Origin: Gibbula magus
Taxonomy: Eukaryota; Mollusca; Gastropoda; Trochida; Trochidae
DNA length: 64,000 nucleotides
Direction: 5' to 3'
Assembly: GCA_936450465.1 (NCBI GenBank)
Contig: OW388292.1
Location: 26,572,122 to 26,636,121 of the forward strand
The number at the start of each line of letters is the position of its first letter. Position 1 is the stretch's first letter. Under the pieces are notes generated by a model that ran no database searches, was not told the DNA's origin, and saw nothing but the letters and a program-made list of their open reading frames with translations. The position numbers were made by a program, and so were the translations under genes. Below, in pieces: positions 1-11,893 of this stretch.

Positions 1-690
1 TCACACCAATAACATCACTATATCACATGGTAACGTCACACCACTAACATCACTATATCACATGGTGACGTCACACCAAAAACATCACTATATCACATGG
101 TAATGTCACACCACTAACATCACTATATCACATGGTAACGTCACACCACTAACATCACTATATCACATGGTGACGTCACACCAATAACATCACTATATCA
201 CATGGTAACGTCACACCACTAACATCACTATATCACATGGTAACGTCACACCACTAACATCACTATATCACATGGTAACGTCACACCACTAACATCACTA
301 TATCACATGGTGACGTCACACCAAAAACATCACTATATCACATGGTAACGTCACACCACTAACATCACTATATCACATGGTGACGTCACACCACTAACAT
401 CACTATATCACTTGGTGACGTCACACCACTAAAATCACTATATCACTTGGTGACGTCACACCACTATCATCACTATATCACTTGGTGACGTCACACCACT
501 AACATCACTATATCACATGGTAACGTTACACCACTAACATCACTATATCACATGGTGTCGTCACACCACTAACATCACTATATCACATGGTGACGTCACA
601 CCACTAACATCACTATATCACTTGGTGACGTCACACCACTAACATCACTTTCACTTGGTGACGTCACTGCACTAACATCAATGCTCGGCA
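1..690. repeat. 35-bp minisatellite with recurrent TGACGTCA sites
   Basis: About 19 head-to-tail copies of a 35-bp unit run from the window edge to roughly base 690, so the array probably continues to the left. The core of the unit is CACTAACATCACTATATCAC followed by ATGGTGACGT. Variants differ mainly at one base: TGACG or TAACG. The last copies near 640-690 are shortened or degenerate. The array lies in an intron of the minus-strand MFSD1-like gene, immediately beyond the splice donor at 721. Short reading frames across it are products of the repeat and not genes. Confidence 0.97.
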
Positions 691-721
691 AAAGTAAAAT
701 ATCTTCTTCATCAGTACTTAC

Positions 722-3700
722 AGCAGCAATAGAGTACATGAAACCGAAAAGCAGCGTAGATACCAGCGGGTAGACGTAAGTGAAGGCTAGAAGACCAAAC
801 ACGGGGATGGAACAAGTCGCACAGAACAGGGCCAGGTACCCTCGCTTCCCAAACACATCCTGCAGGGTAAAGTGAAGAAAATAGAACATGTACAATGCCC
901 ATGTATGACATGTATATTCAAAACTAACCAAAACAGGATTTGCTGACTTACTTACAAGTCAGCTTGGGAATGATCACATTTGAGTAATGTTAACTGTGAT
1001 TTGACCTCGATTGGCTGTCCAAGAAAAAAAACAATTTTCAGAAAACATAGCTACCCCAGCAAGGTATAACCTGGGCCAGTCTCTATCACTGGCTGATTTA
1101 ATCTTCACCCTTTTTGTGATTTCTTTTTGCACTACCAACTCTAAGTACAGCACACTGGCACAGAAAAGGTAAATAAATGCAGCAAGGTTCTTACGATCAT
1201 TGCCCCTAAAAATGGTGATAGAACCATGGAGACATCGTAGATAGAGCCAGCAATGTAGGAAGATTGTTTCTGCTCAATATCATACTTCTCATGGATGAAG
1301 TCACTGGAATAAAACACAAACAGAAGTTTTATGTGACATGCACAAGCATTTCATGGTAGCCTATGTACAGAAACAACACAGAAATTATTTTTGGTTAAAA
1401 GTTACTTTTATTACCTAATATTTGGCCTTACCTTCAATACATAGTGAAAGATGACATTTTTTGTCTGCTGATTCAAAGAGATTTACAACAAAATATATGA
1501 AAATTGAACTTTCAGCTGACAATCACTCAGATTGTTGGATTCATATATACAAAACATATTAGAGATATAATTAGCAGTTAAGATCTCATTACTCCATACC
1601 TTGCGTCCGCTACAAACGGGAAGACTCCATTGTAGAAGAACATGATTGCGAGTGCGACCAGCCAGTAGGACAGAGAGAAGTAGCGGATATCTGTGAATCT
1701 CTGAAAAATAAGGATAAAGGATGAAAGCAAAAGTCTTCTAGCAAAATGTGTAATTGTTTTTATCAGTGAAGTACGGTAATAGCTGTATGTCAAATATGAC
1801 CCATCCGTCAGGGCAGCAGCTGGTAATGTTTTGAGGTTTTTCTTTGTTATCAAATTGACAAAATTGACTTTTTGGCTGGTTGCTTTTCAAGCTTCATACA
1901 CTGTGTATGTAAATTAGTTCATATCTTCATTGTTTTCCCTGTACAGCTATAACATTAAAATGTCTTTGTTATCAATACTATTCAACAAACAACTCCTACC
2001 TTTTATAACTTTTTAAACTACACACATAACATTACAATGGCGCATTAGGTATATCCCCTACCAATTTCTTGGATTCAGTTTTCATGTTGGCATCGTCTCC
2101 AAGCTGTTTGACTCCAACCATATCGAGGAAGCTCACCAAGATGGCTGACACAAACCCCAAACCACACAGCATAGCACCTAGCAACGAAAAAAGACATCTG
2201 ATATAGGAAGTATTCATGAATTAAAATACTGACAGCAAAATATTTTACTAAGCTGAACTCTTTAGAACATTCTAAAAAACAGTTTTAAATGTTTAAACAT
2301 TTTAAAAAACATCAAGAAATTAAAATGTTCTATTCACAAGAAGGAATATATTGAATCAATACCAACAAGTCTTGTTATCATGGTTAGAGTTTCTTACAAC
2401 AATATCACTGTTTAAAATACAGGATCACTTGATCAATGCTCAATGGCTGACACATAGAGAAACATAGAGATAAGTAGAATCAGTGCGGTGATGTCAATGC
2501 ATTGTGACTTCATGTTTATGACATCATAGCATTGTGATGTCATTACTCTATGATGTAAAAGCATTATGATGCCATGTAGTTGACGGTGGCAGGGCATTGT
2601 GCAAAATCTACTGCAAAAACGATATCTCCAAGAGGAAACGATATCTCCTGTGGACACAGTTTTGGATGACCACATAGATTTAAGACATGATAACCAGGAC
2701 ATTTGAAGTCAACATGAAAAGGGTTAGAGTAACTGCCAACCTCCCCAAAGAGTCCAGTTGAGTCCGTGTGTCTCTGCGAAGGACTGTGTGAAGAAAAAGT
2801 TAAGAACACTGCCGAGACGAGAGAATGCCAACGTTATTCCGAATGCCATTGCCAGTTCCTTGTTTTTGAACCAGAACGCTGTGATCTTATTCTGGACAAC
2901 TGGGGAGATAAAGACACTGATAATTATAAAGGCAATTTAATGTGCTGAATTCCCTACCAAATATATATATATAAATGGGAGATTATAAATAGTGATCAAA
3001 TAAAACAGTTTTTAAGTTTTGACTTTTTACGTAATATTTAGATGAATGAAATGTTGACCATGAAAAAAAGAAACTCAACTCATTATAACTTCATTTTGAG
3101 GACAGTTGATCCTCCTTATCATATAAAGAAGATTGAGTATGTTTATCCTTATAATCTGTTAAATTCATTACTTGTGTTTGTTCCAAGTTCCCCTAGAACC
3201 ACACTCTTCATACATTGGAGAAGCTCTTTCTACCGGATTACCCAGGGTTCGATTTCGTTTTTTACCATACACTGCACCTTGTGCAGCTTGCCTTTTAAAA
3301 GTGACTGCACCACAATAAAACTCACTGCACCAGTTTTGTCATAGAAAACCAGACCAAATTCTAAAAACAATGTCACATGATGGTACTTTAAAAGAGGGAT
3401 GCATATTAAAATTTTTGCAAGTCGGACATTCATCTTTGACCAAAAAAGACGAAGTAAAATGGGTTTTTTTTATGAATAAAGTATGAGAAAGTATTACTAT
3501 TTGTTGGTTCTTCATTTCATAATGACATTGCACACTATTAAACATAACATGATAGCAATTAACTATAACTATTAATTTATCAATAACATGCACAAAATGG
3601 TTCATAATTTAAAATCAATGATTACCAACTACGATAAAAATACCGACAGTGTTTGAGCGAGTTTACACGCGAATTTGCGTCAAGATAGACAAGGAATTCA

Positions 3701-6700
3701 AATAATTTAATTGCACATAGTTCGTCAAAAGTTCAAATCATGGACCAAATGATATGTATCCTCTAAATAAGCATTTTAAAAGGAACTCGTTTTCAATAAC
3801 GATATAATTTACTTAAACTCACGTGGTCCAACTATTTTCCATACGACTATTTCCTATTCAATATGTAGTTACTAATTTGAACTTATTATAATAAGATTAT
3901 TTTTATATTTTATTTGGAGACATATTTCGCAATTGGAAATGAATAATTATCAAATAAGAAGAAATAATGTAAACGCAAAAGAATTGGAGATTTTAAATAA
4001 GCAGACCTCTTTATAACGTGTGTCATCATGTAAATATGATAGAGTGTTCGTAGTGTCATACAAACAGTGTTTGACTACATAACGTCTCATGAAATAATAT
4101 TGCTGATTATTGGTTTTTGATAGGATTATTTATTTTGAATTTGTATAATAGCTTTACCATACATCGATATTGATTTATCATATTTTGTTACAGTATGTTA
4201 CCTATGTTTTATGAGATATTATCAAATTTATCGAGTTTCAACTATTCAAAGTAGCAAAATCTTAATCTGTAACAAATTCATGAATCACCGGTACGGTGAA
4301 GCCACACGTTCATGCAATTGTTCAATTGACAAAAAAAATTTAAAATGCGATATTAATGAAATCTTTTTCGTAAATAATGTTGTGAAATGGGTCACATCTT
4401 TCAGTCACTAAATGACACTGAGAATATCAATTAAATATGAAACGGTAAGTGTTGTTTCTGCAGACAATTATAATTTGGCCTACTGTAGTCGAGTGAAGAT
4501 GATGATTGAAGTCGTGCTTCGTGCTGTGAAGATTAAATGTGACTTCTTGACTTGATCAACGTATTTCAATTTCATAAACAACTATGACTGACACAAGCAA
4601 GTTTAAAGATTAAAATAACTTTGATTATGTAAAGTTTTGAGGCATAAGAATTAGCACATATTTGCTATGAACAACTCGCTGCACGGCGTGCAGTCGTATG
4701 AAAAAGCTAGGCTGCACAGTACAATATTAGGCTGTTTCGGTGCAGTTTGATTAACGTCAAATCGAACCCTGTGACCCTGTATGCAGACTCAAAGAAAGTC
4801 CATTTATGTGTTGATCTATTGAAGTTTGGTGGGACATCTCTTTAAGAGCAGATGGTAAAACATAAGACTCACAGTCAATAGTCCCAGTTTTAAATCTCAT
4901 TCTTGAAACAATCTCATTATTGAGATTCAGAGACAAGATCTAAACCACAATTGAAATTAAAGTCAACTGTGATTTCTTGTAAAAGAGGAAAGACCAACTT
5001 GTGAGAGATCCATTTCCAGATCCAAAGAGCAGACGCCCAGTCAACATGAGAGGTAACATGGCCGACGTGCCCTTCAACATGGCACCTGCCGCAAATGTAC
5101 ACGATCCCAACACACAGAGGAAAGAGAACAGAAACACTCCAACTGGAACAGAAAATCAGCTACAATTTCTATAAAAACATCTTGTTTTTAACTCTACAAA
5201 ACTCTTAAAGTATACTCATAAGGACTGGATAGATATGTACAGTATGAACTCACTTCTATTTCCCAATTTGTCAATGAGGAACCCGGCCCCAAGTACAACA
5301 ACAGCATTTCTGAAACAAAAAAATCATATATTGAAGACAGAAATAGTCAGTACAACCTCCCAGGGTAACACATTATTCTTACACTCAAAGCTCAAAGCAT
5401 GCTCTGCTGTAAAATAAAATTCATCGCCTTTTTTCCCCAAAAAATATCGATTAAGTGTAAGTCTCCTACTGAAAGCTGCTAAAAAAAATGTATATATGGC
5501 AAGAAATAGATGGGTAGGAAGGGCTATTTCTTCTTAAGGATTAAATGTTCTGATGTACTCACGTCCATGCATAGATGGCGTAGAGGAGATTGTATTCATC
5601 TTGAGACATCCCCAGACAATCTGTGCAGTTGTTGCATGTGTAGTTACTGACATCACCGCTAGAGTTAGATGTGCAGTTGTTGAACTGTGAAGTAACATTT
5701 TACATTTTCGTAACATAGATTTATCATACAAACTGACAATTACTGCTGACTTGAATAATAGAATAATTTTTGGCAATATGCCCTATCATATATTGTATCT
5801 AAAATATATTAAAACAAGTAGTTGTCACTAAGGTGACATGATCCCCCGCCGCAAATTAATACTTCAAAATTTAAAAATAATGTCAAGATCAGCAAAATTG
5901 ACCGTCAAACATGTTAAAAAAGTCAAAGTTCCACTGTGACCTTGAGAAAAATGGCAAGGTCATCAAAATCTAATCTACCCTTTGTGTAAGATATGATGAA
6001 ATTCCAGTGAATGGTTCTTGAGATATCCCGCTGACAAGTATTACACACATGTACATCAACATGTCGAAAAATTTAAAATTCCACTGTGACCTTGAGAATA
6101 ATGTCAAGGTCACCAAAATCTTATCAGTCCTTTTGCTTTTTGTAAGATATAATGAAATTTCGGTGAATGGTTCTTGAGTTATTCTGCTGACAACCTTAAC
6201 ATGTACATTAACATGTCGAAAAATTCAAAGTTCTGCTGTGACCTTGAAAATAATGTCAAGGTCACCCAAATCTATTCAGCCGGTCGTCTTCCCTAGAATG
6301 TGCTTTGAGTAAGAAATGATGGAATTCCAGTGAATGGTTCTTGAGATATTCCGCTGACAAGCTTTACATGTACATTAACATGTTGAAAACTTCAAAGTGC
6401 TGCTGTGACCTTGAAAATAATGTCAATTTCACCAAAATCTAATCAGCCCATCATCATCCCTAGAAGGTGCTTTGTGCAAGAAATGATGGAATTCCGGTGA
6501 ATGGTTCTTCAGATATCCCGCTGACAAGCTTTACATGTACATTAACATGTTGAAAACTTCAAAGTTCCGCTGTGACCTTGAAAATAATGTCAAGGTCACC
6601 AAAATCTAATCAACCCGTCGTCTTGCCTTGGAGAAGATATGTATAAAATATGAAGAGAATCCAGCGAATGGTTATTGAGATATCCCGCTGACAAGGGTAA

Positions 6701-8726
6701 AATGACAAAGTCTCGTTGTGACCTTGAAATGAAGGTCAAGGTCTCAAACTACTGTAGGAACATTACTCTTCCTATGATGAACCCATATGCAAAATATGAA
6801 AAGAATCCAGTGAATGGTATTTGAGTTATTCCATTTCGTACGGACGGACGTACGGACGGACGCAGCCGAATACTATATCCCCCGCTTCGCGCTAAACGCG
6901 CGGCGGGGGATAATAATATAATATTTTCTTCAACCTTTAACATATAAACAGATTATCGAAATAATCCATTTAATTTAGTATCTCATTGCTGTTCATATAA
7001 TAAAATTATATATATTCATTAGGGCTGTAACGATTCATCGATACCTACGATACAATCGTAGCTTGGGAAATCGTGATTATTGTATCGTGAGCTTCTTGTA
7101 TCGTGATACACTAAAAATAGATTTCACTTACTTAAAAATTAAAAGAAAAACTAAGTGAACACTATAAAACCAGCTAGTGCAATAACAGTAACTACAGTAA
7201 GTATGAAGCAATCTGATTCATAAATAACTGTTTTTAGAAAGAAAAAAACTGTTTTAATTTTCAATTTTCGATCATCTCATAACACAAAATTTCCACCATC
7301 TTGAAAATTTCACAAAATATGCATAAAGTTATACTGTAAACAATGTATCGTGATACATTCTGTATCGCCTGTCTGTATCATGATACATATCGAATCGTGA
7401 GATTTCCCATGATTCTCAGCCCTAATATTCATACACGTGCATGCAGTGCTCATTAGAAAAGAATTGGTTCTCACGTCAGTAAACTGGGTTTGCAGTACAC
7501 TTGGCATGTCGAAACAGAAGTAGGATCCAAAGGTCAACATACAGTTGAAGAACAAAACCGTAAAACGGTATGTCCCTGAAAGAAACAAAATTTAACAATT
7601 AAAAATATCCCTTCTTAAAGATAGGGTTCTGTCGCCATCTTGGATATTTTGCATTTACGTGAAATGAAAACACGCTATATTGTACCCAATTTTGCAACTT
7701 TTTGATAACTAAAGACATACACTTATAGAGTATTCACATAGTAACACATAACATGTAATAAAACTAATAAACAAGTTGCTTTTATGCTGTAGCGAAGTTT
7801 TCCCCGACCCGCAGCGCCGATGAATGGCTGAAGTTCTCATTGTTTTATTTTTCAACAAATGTGCGCTTGTGTTTATCAAGTTGTGAAATATAAAGTGATC
7901 AAAATGTTACCTTCATTAGTATCTTTCAATTTCACTGTGTATTAGTGTATTAGTAGCATATTTGTGTAAATGGGGATATCCTCTAGAATTTTGTTTCCAC
8001 AAAAAATACCCAGATCTTTAAAATAACAATGGAATACCGGGGTAGTGAAAAACAACTACAATATTGTGTTGTTGTTTATATTAACCTTTGATTAGCTGTT
8101 ACCGTTATCCAAATACCGTCATTCCTCTAATAAGCGTTGGCGCTTATTTTTTTAGCACCCCTTGACCCCCCAGCGCTTATTAGAGATCCAGCGCTTATTA
8201 GAGGCCCGGCGTTTATTGTCATCTCATCTACCCTTGACCGCCCAGCACTTATTAGAGCCAGCCCGGCGCTTATTGAAGACAAGGCACTTATTTGAGGAAA
8301 TACGGTATGGTTTTCCATTTCCTTTTGCCGGCACAAACTCAGATTATTACTTTTGTTAACAGGTTATCATGAGGATAGTTCTTCATCTTCATGGTTTTAC
8401 ACTAATTAATGAATTATTAAATCAAAAGTTAAAAGAATGTTGATTGGTCACATCGGATTGACCATCAGCGTTTAATTGGTCCTGAGCACATGTATTAATG
8501 TATACTTATACATATGTCGTATAATTAATATATCATGCTTCATTGTTTGTGGTCATTTCATTCCACATTGACTGGCTCAGTTGGGCTAGCTGTCAGTCAC
8601 TCAATGGAGTCATGTCAATTTCACCCTCAGGACAGATTCTGCCCAAAACAAATGTATGGCATGCAGTTCAAGTTACTGAGAATAAGTTTACTTTTCATAC
8701 TCACAATGTGTTGCTTCAAACGCCAT
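722..8726 (-). CDS. MFSD1: MFSD1-like lysosomal MFS transporter, partial (3' end off window)
   Basis: A multi-pass major facilitator superfamily carrier of the MFSD1 type. Family members sit in lysosomes with the partner GLMP and export dipeptides (known for the mammalian protein; inferred here). Minus-strand exons in transcript order: 8726-8705, 7575-7475, 5684-5563, 5309-5254, 5142-4999, 2899-2741, 2177-2062, 1700-1600, 1303-1195, 859-722. All junctions are AG/GT and phases match, giving exactly 356 codons. Landmarks are the first helix with LTFGSYFCFDMPSVLQTQF (exon 2), the cytosolic loop GFLIDKLGNR (exon 4), GRLLFGSGNGSLT (exon 5), AFWFKNKELAMAFG (exon 6) and FSLSYW plus the VFPFVAD helix (exon 8). 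An Asn- and Cys-rich loop in exon 3 has several N-glycosylation sequons and should be lumenal. About 110 C-terminal residues are missing to the left. The start chosen is ATGGCG at 8726; an in-frame ATG at 8819 would add 31 residues. Donors of exons 5 and 6 (GTTGGT, GTTGGC) are weak. Confidence 0.95.
2483..2700 (+). repeat. dispersed repeat, copy 1 (shared with 55.1-55.8 kb)
   Basis: This intronic segment of the MFSD1-like gene matches, in reverse complement, the sequence at about 55100-55270 and 55718-55790. Shared blocks include GTAGTTGACGGTGGCAGGGC, the pair of GATATCTCC blocks, and the CATTGTGATGTCAT / ATGACATCA series. It is a medium-copy element of unknown class. The paralogue at 55 kb carries a LINE inside it, so this copy shows the uninterrupted form. 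The 81-89 aa reading frames across it are not genes. Confidence 0.7.
3243..4771. mobile_element. 1.5-kb non-autonomous element with hAT-like ends
   Basis: The left end reads CAGGGTTCGATTTCG and the right end is its inverted form ...AAATCGAACCCTG, so terminal inverted repeats of about 13 bp bound a 1529-bp segment in an MFSD1 intron. Just inside both ends are multiple GTGCAG/CTGCAC motifs in both orientations: around 3273-3330 on the left and 4680-4745 on the right. Clustered subterminal repeats are typical of hAT elements. I found no matching target duplication and no transposase frame, so it is probably an old non-autonomous copy. Confidence 0.65.
5818..6913. repeat. dispersed repeat with tandem TGACCTTGA/TCAAGGTCA modules, copy 1
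   Basis: The repeat starts near TTGTCACTAAGGTGACATGA and ends with an acggacgg-rich stretch and CGCGCGGCGGGGGATAA. The terminal TATCCCCCGC and GCGGCGGGGGA blocks are inverted relative to the start, ATCCCCCGCCGC. Internally it holds about six modules of roughly 145-170 bp. Each carries a near-palindrome TGTGACCTTGA-(8 bp)-TCAAGGTCACC followed by GGTGAATGGTTCTTGAGATAT. It lies in MFSD1 intron 2. A second copy is at 28962-29745. It has no coding capacity. Confidence 0.85.
7012..7432. mobile_element. hAT-type MITE with perfect 8-bp target duplication
   Basis: The element occupies 7020-7424 (405 bp), starting TAGGGCTG and ending CAGCCCTA, exact inverted termini. It is flanked on both sides by ATATTCAT (7012-7019 and 7425-7432), an 8-bp direct duplication as expected for hAT transposition. 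The inner part is rich in ATCGTATCG / TGATACGAT-type inverted motifs, so it can fold extensively. There is no transposase. It sits in intron 2 of the MFSD1-like gene. Confidence 0.93.
8114..8307. mobile_element. small TIR element, copy 1 (TACCGTATTTCCTCTAATAA family)
   Basis: The left end is TACCGTCATTCCTCTAATAA and the right end is the inverted form TTGAGGAAATACGGTA. The inside repeats CCCGGCGCTTATTAGAG-like motifs several times. The same ends and motifs occur at 43327-43511. It lies in intron 1 of the MFSD1-like gene. The two 65-69 aa reading frames are translations of the CTTATTAGAG motif and not genes. Confidence 0.8.
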
Positions 8727-8819
8727 TTCGAAGACGATTAGTGGTGCAAAACACAGGTGACAATCACCTAGAAGATCCAAAGTAAACTCCTCGTGACCTT
8801 TGAACCCTGACTTCCGCAT

Positions 8820-11230
8820 CACATGACCATGCGATTTTTCCCGCGGTATTTAAAAATGACTGTTTTAGCAAAATATTTATTTGTTAATTTACATTATCAA
8901 ACAAAAATAAATTCTCTATAATTGCGTTTAATTAATAAGTGAACATAGTAATGTTTCTTTTCCAATGGCCCGAAAAATTGACATGTATTTATAAATGAAT
9001 TTAAAAATAAAATCGATTCTATTAAAAGAATATGGCGATTTTAGAATCGTTTCTGATATTGACTGTTGGGCCTGCATTTATATTAAATTTTTCTATTGTT
9101 TAGCCTTGCTTATTTTTTTTTGGCAGTTACATATTGTTGTAACTGAATTTCTGGATCAAACAAACAAAATCTAATAAGAGAAGTACATTATAGAGTCCCT
9201 AGCTGAACAAACAAACTCGTCAGTTTTTCTATCAAATAAAGTTTAGTACAGATAAGATAAAACATTAGTGTTTTCATAACTGCATTGATTCTTTCATATT
9301 TAGATATTTGAAGCACAGACTTTACAATAGTCAATGAAATAATTATTTCAATGAATAGCCGACAACTTAATTTATTGGATGTTCACTAACAATATCTAGT
9401 CGCACTAACAGAATAAAATACTTTCAAATTCACAGTAAAGGTCCAAGGCTACGTTAGAAATATAACGTTAACTTATCTAGTTTATACCCGCTGTTTATAA
9501 CCAAAACTGTATACATAAGTATTTAATTCTAGGCAGGTTTCGTTCAAAATCAATCAACTTTTCGCATTAATAGTGCAACTTCTGATAGGCCTATACATTA
9601 AATATTTATAAAATAATGTACGTAAACAATCGCTGATAAAACTGATTAATTAATGTGAAAACTTCAATCATGTATATTTCAGCGGATATAGGCCTATAGT
9701 TAAATTGTATTTAAAACTAAAATTTCTTGATGGACGCTCAAAGGTCCGAGTCCTTCAAAGTCTGCCTCAATATGACCATGAAACGATCGACCTACACAAG
9801 TGACAATCTGACATTGTATGTGACATGTCGAAATACTGATTTATGTTTATCATAAAGTGCTCAGTGTTTTTCTTTGCATTTTTCAAAATGGCGTTTATGA
9901 AACAATAGAACTATTATTCTAACAAATTCAGTTCAGAGTTCTAGAATCGCGTGCATATATAGACGTCAAATCCTAATGTCTAATATATATAATATGGTGT
10001 ATCTCAGGATATAGCATTTTTACATGTAAAACAATCCAATTAAAAAAAACCTTTTTAATAGCATATATATTATAGCTCTAAATGAAATTTCACGAATTAT
10101 AACTTTAAATGTATTTAAAAAAGCAGGCGAAAATTGCTTTCAAATTTGTTAATAAAGATAAAGACTTTATCTTTTCAATTCTTATTCAAAATATGTATTT
10201 ATATAATGCTTATATGTCAACGTTTATCAGGTTAGTTTTATGTTTTATGTCTGCACTTAACAGGTACCATGGAAACGATGGATTTGAAAACGTGGAAATT
10301 GACAAGATGGATGTTATATATCCTATTTATAGACATTGATCGGTCACGAATGTCTCCAGAGACAGTTTAATTTAAAAATGGTCTCTGAGACTGATGTCTC
10401 CAAGTAATAAAATCGTAATAATATTATTGTACTAGACTCCTAAAAGATAGGAAAATAATAGTTGGTCACGTTTAACACTTGTAATAATAATGATGGACAT
10501 TGTAGGATACGACATATATGACATACGCAAATTTAAGAAACTTTTTAGGGGTAAGCAGGTGCGCGTAGGCTAGAGTTATCGTTCTTGAATTTGCGTCACT
10601 GCGAAGATGTCGCTCAGTGGTGAACGACCTGTGGCCATGAAAAGACGTGGGTTAAATTCGCGGTGACAGATCGGTGATAATATTCTTGTCATTTCGAACT
10701 AAAGGTAATTTATTTTCGATTCAAACTGGGAAGAAATACAGTTTAGACTGCATATGAAAAGCTACAAGTAAAAAGTCAGTCACCTTCGGTTTGGAAATGA
10801 AACTGAAAATAATCTCACTCAGAGTCAGAAATGAGTGGGTTGATCATGTCCATATTATTGCTGCAGTTCCTGTTTCGAATGTATTTCCTTCCAGTGGTCA
10901 CTCACAGCTGATTCCGTTATTACACGATACGAAGTACAACGTTACTATATGATACAAACTTAGGTTTTTATTTTCACCAACAGAAACACTCCTTATACAA
11001 TTGATCTTTGATATTTTGACATTTACTCAAGTGATCGAGTTGTTACATTCTTAGATAATGTATGGAGAATTATCAAGGAACTGATATAATTCTGCACATG
11101 ATTATTAACTGCATTATCTTAAAAATATAAACTTATGGAATATGTTGAACATCTGAAGTGAATAAAGAAATAATCAGATAAATTGACAACATTGCCACAT
11201 GTTTAAGAAATAAAATTAACTAATTTATAC
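8820..11230. other. divergent intergenic region MFSD1/ZYG11, no gene seen
   Basis: This is AT-rich sequence between the start of the MFSD1-like gene (minus) and the start of ZYG11 (plus). It should contain both promoters and at least one untranslated ZYG11 exon, because the first ZYG11 coding exon is preceded by a splice acceptor. I could not place transcription starts, TATA boxes or CpG islands with confidence. Reading frames here, such as 10109-10339, show no family features. Confidence 0.6.
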
Positions 11231-11893
11231 AGCTGTAGGTGAATTCGTAGACCAGATCAGTTTGTAGACGTAAATTTCCGTTGGATTCGTAGAAGGATGG
11301 GCGGTGGATTCGTAGACATAAGAATATATCAATGCTAACGAGATATAAGAGTACAATAATTAATCTCAATAAAGCAATCAGACACTAGTTGAAATAAACG
11401 AAAAAATATGGTAAGTATAATATATAATCCACTTTTAAGTTTAGATTACCCATATATACAGCATCAATCTACAACAAACGAGAGATTAGCAGACGTCGGC
11501 GAAGATGTAGTACAGTAAGTCATTGACAATCAAAACATATCACAACATCCTGTTTTTTAAAGTCGTTAATCTACCGACAACCTAATTTACTGACATTACA
11601 TTACTTTCATGTTGTGAACTAACTAACAAAGCTTACTCACAACATATTGTATGCTGAGAAGATCCACTTTCATATACCTGTACAAACATGCATTTGATTC
11701 GAAAGTGCAATTCAACCATAGCTCTCTGTGTTGTGTGTTCAAATGAAGTCAGGCCGCGACAATCCAATATACATGATCTAACATCAGTAGTATAGATATA
11801 TTAGTATACTACTTCTACGAATCCACCGCGTCTACTAATTCACCGCATCTACGAACCGGTCTGGTCTATGAATTCACCGCATCCCATTTATAC
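11223..11893. mobile_element. TIR element with 8-bp target duplication
   Basis: The element spans 11231-11885. Its left arm has GGTGAATTCGTAGACCAGAT and GGTGGATTCGTAGAC blocks; its right arm has the inverted forms TCTACGAATCCACCGC and GGTCTGGTCTATGAATTCAC. Together they form imperfect terminal inverted repeats of about 75 bp. ATTTATAC flanks it directly on both sides (11223-11230 and 11886-11893), an 8-bp duplication pointing to a hAT-like or other 8-bp-TSD transposase. The middle is AT-rich and non-coding. Confidence 0.8.

Noticed and set aside
1..690. CRISPR array
   Set aside because: The 35-bp units are head-to-tail without unique spacers and the context is eukaryotic; it is a minisatellite.
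596..931. 111-aa minus-strand frame read as a stand-alone gene
   Set aside because: Its middle is exon 10 of the MFSD1-like gene (722-859); the C-terminal part runs through the splice donor into the minisatellite, and the N-terminal part is intron.
2433..2940. Several 60-89 aa frames on both strands
   Set aside because: They are shadows of MFSD1 exon 6 (2741-2899) or fall in a dispersed repeat.
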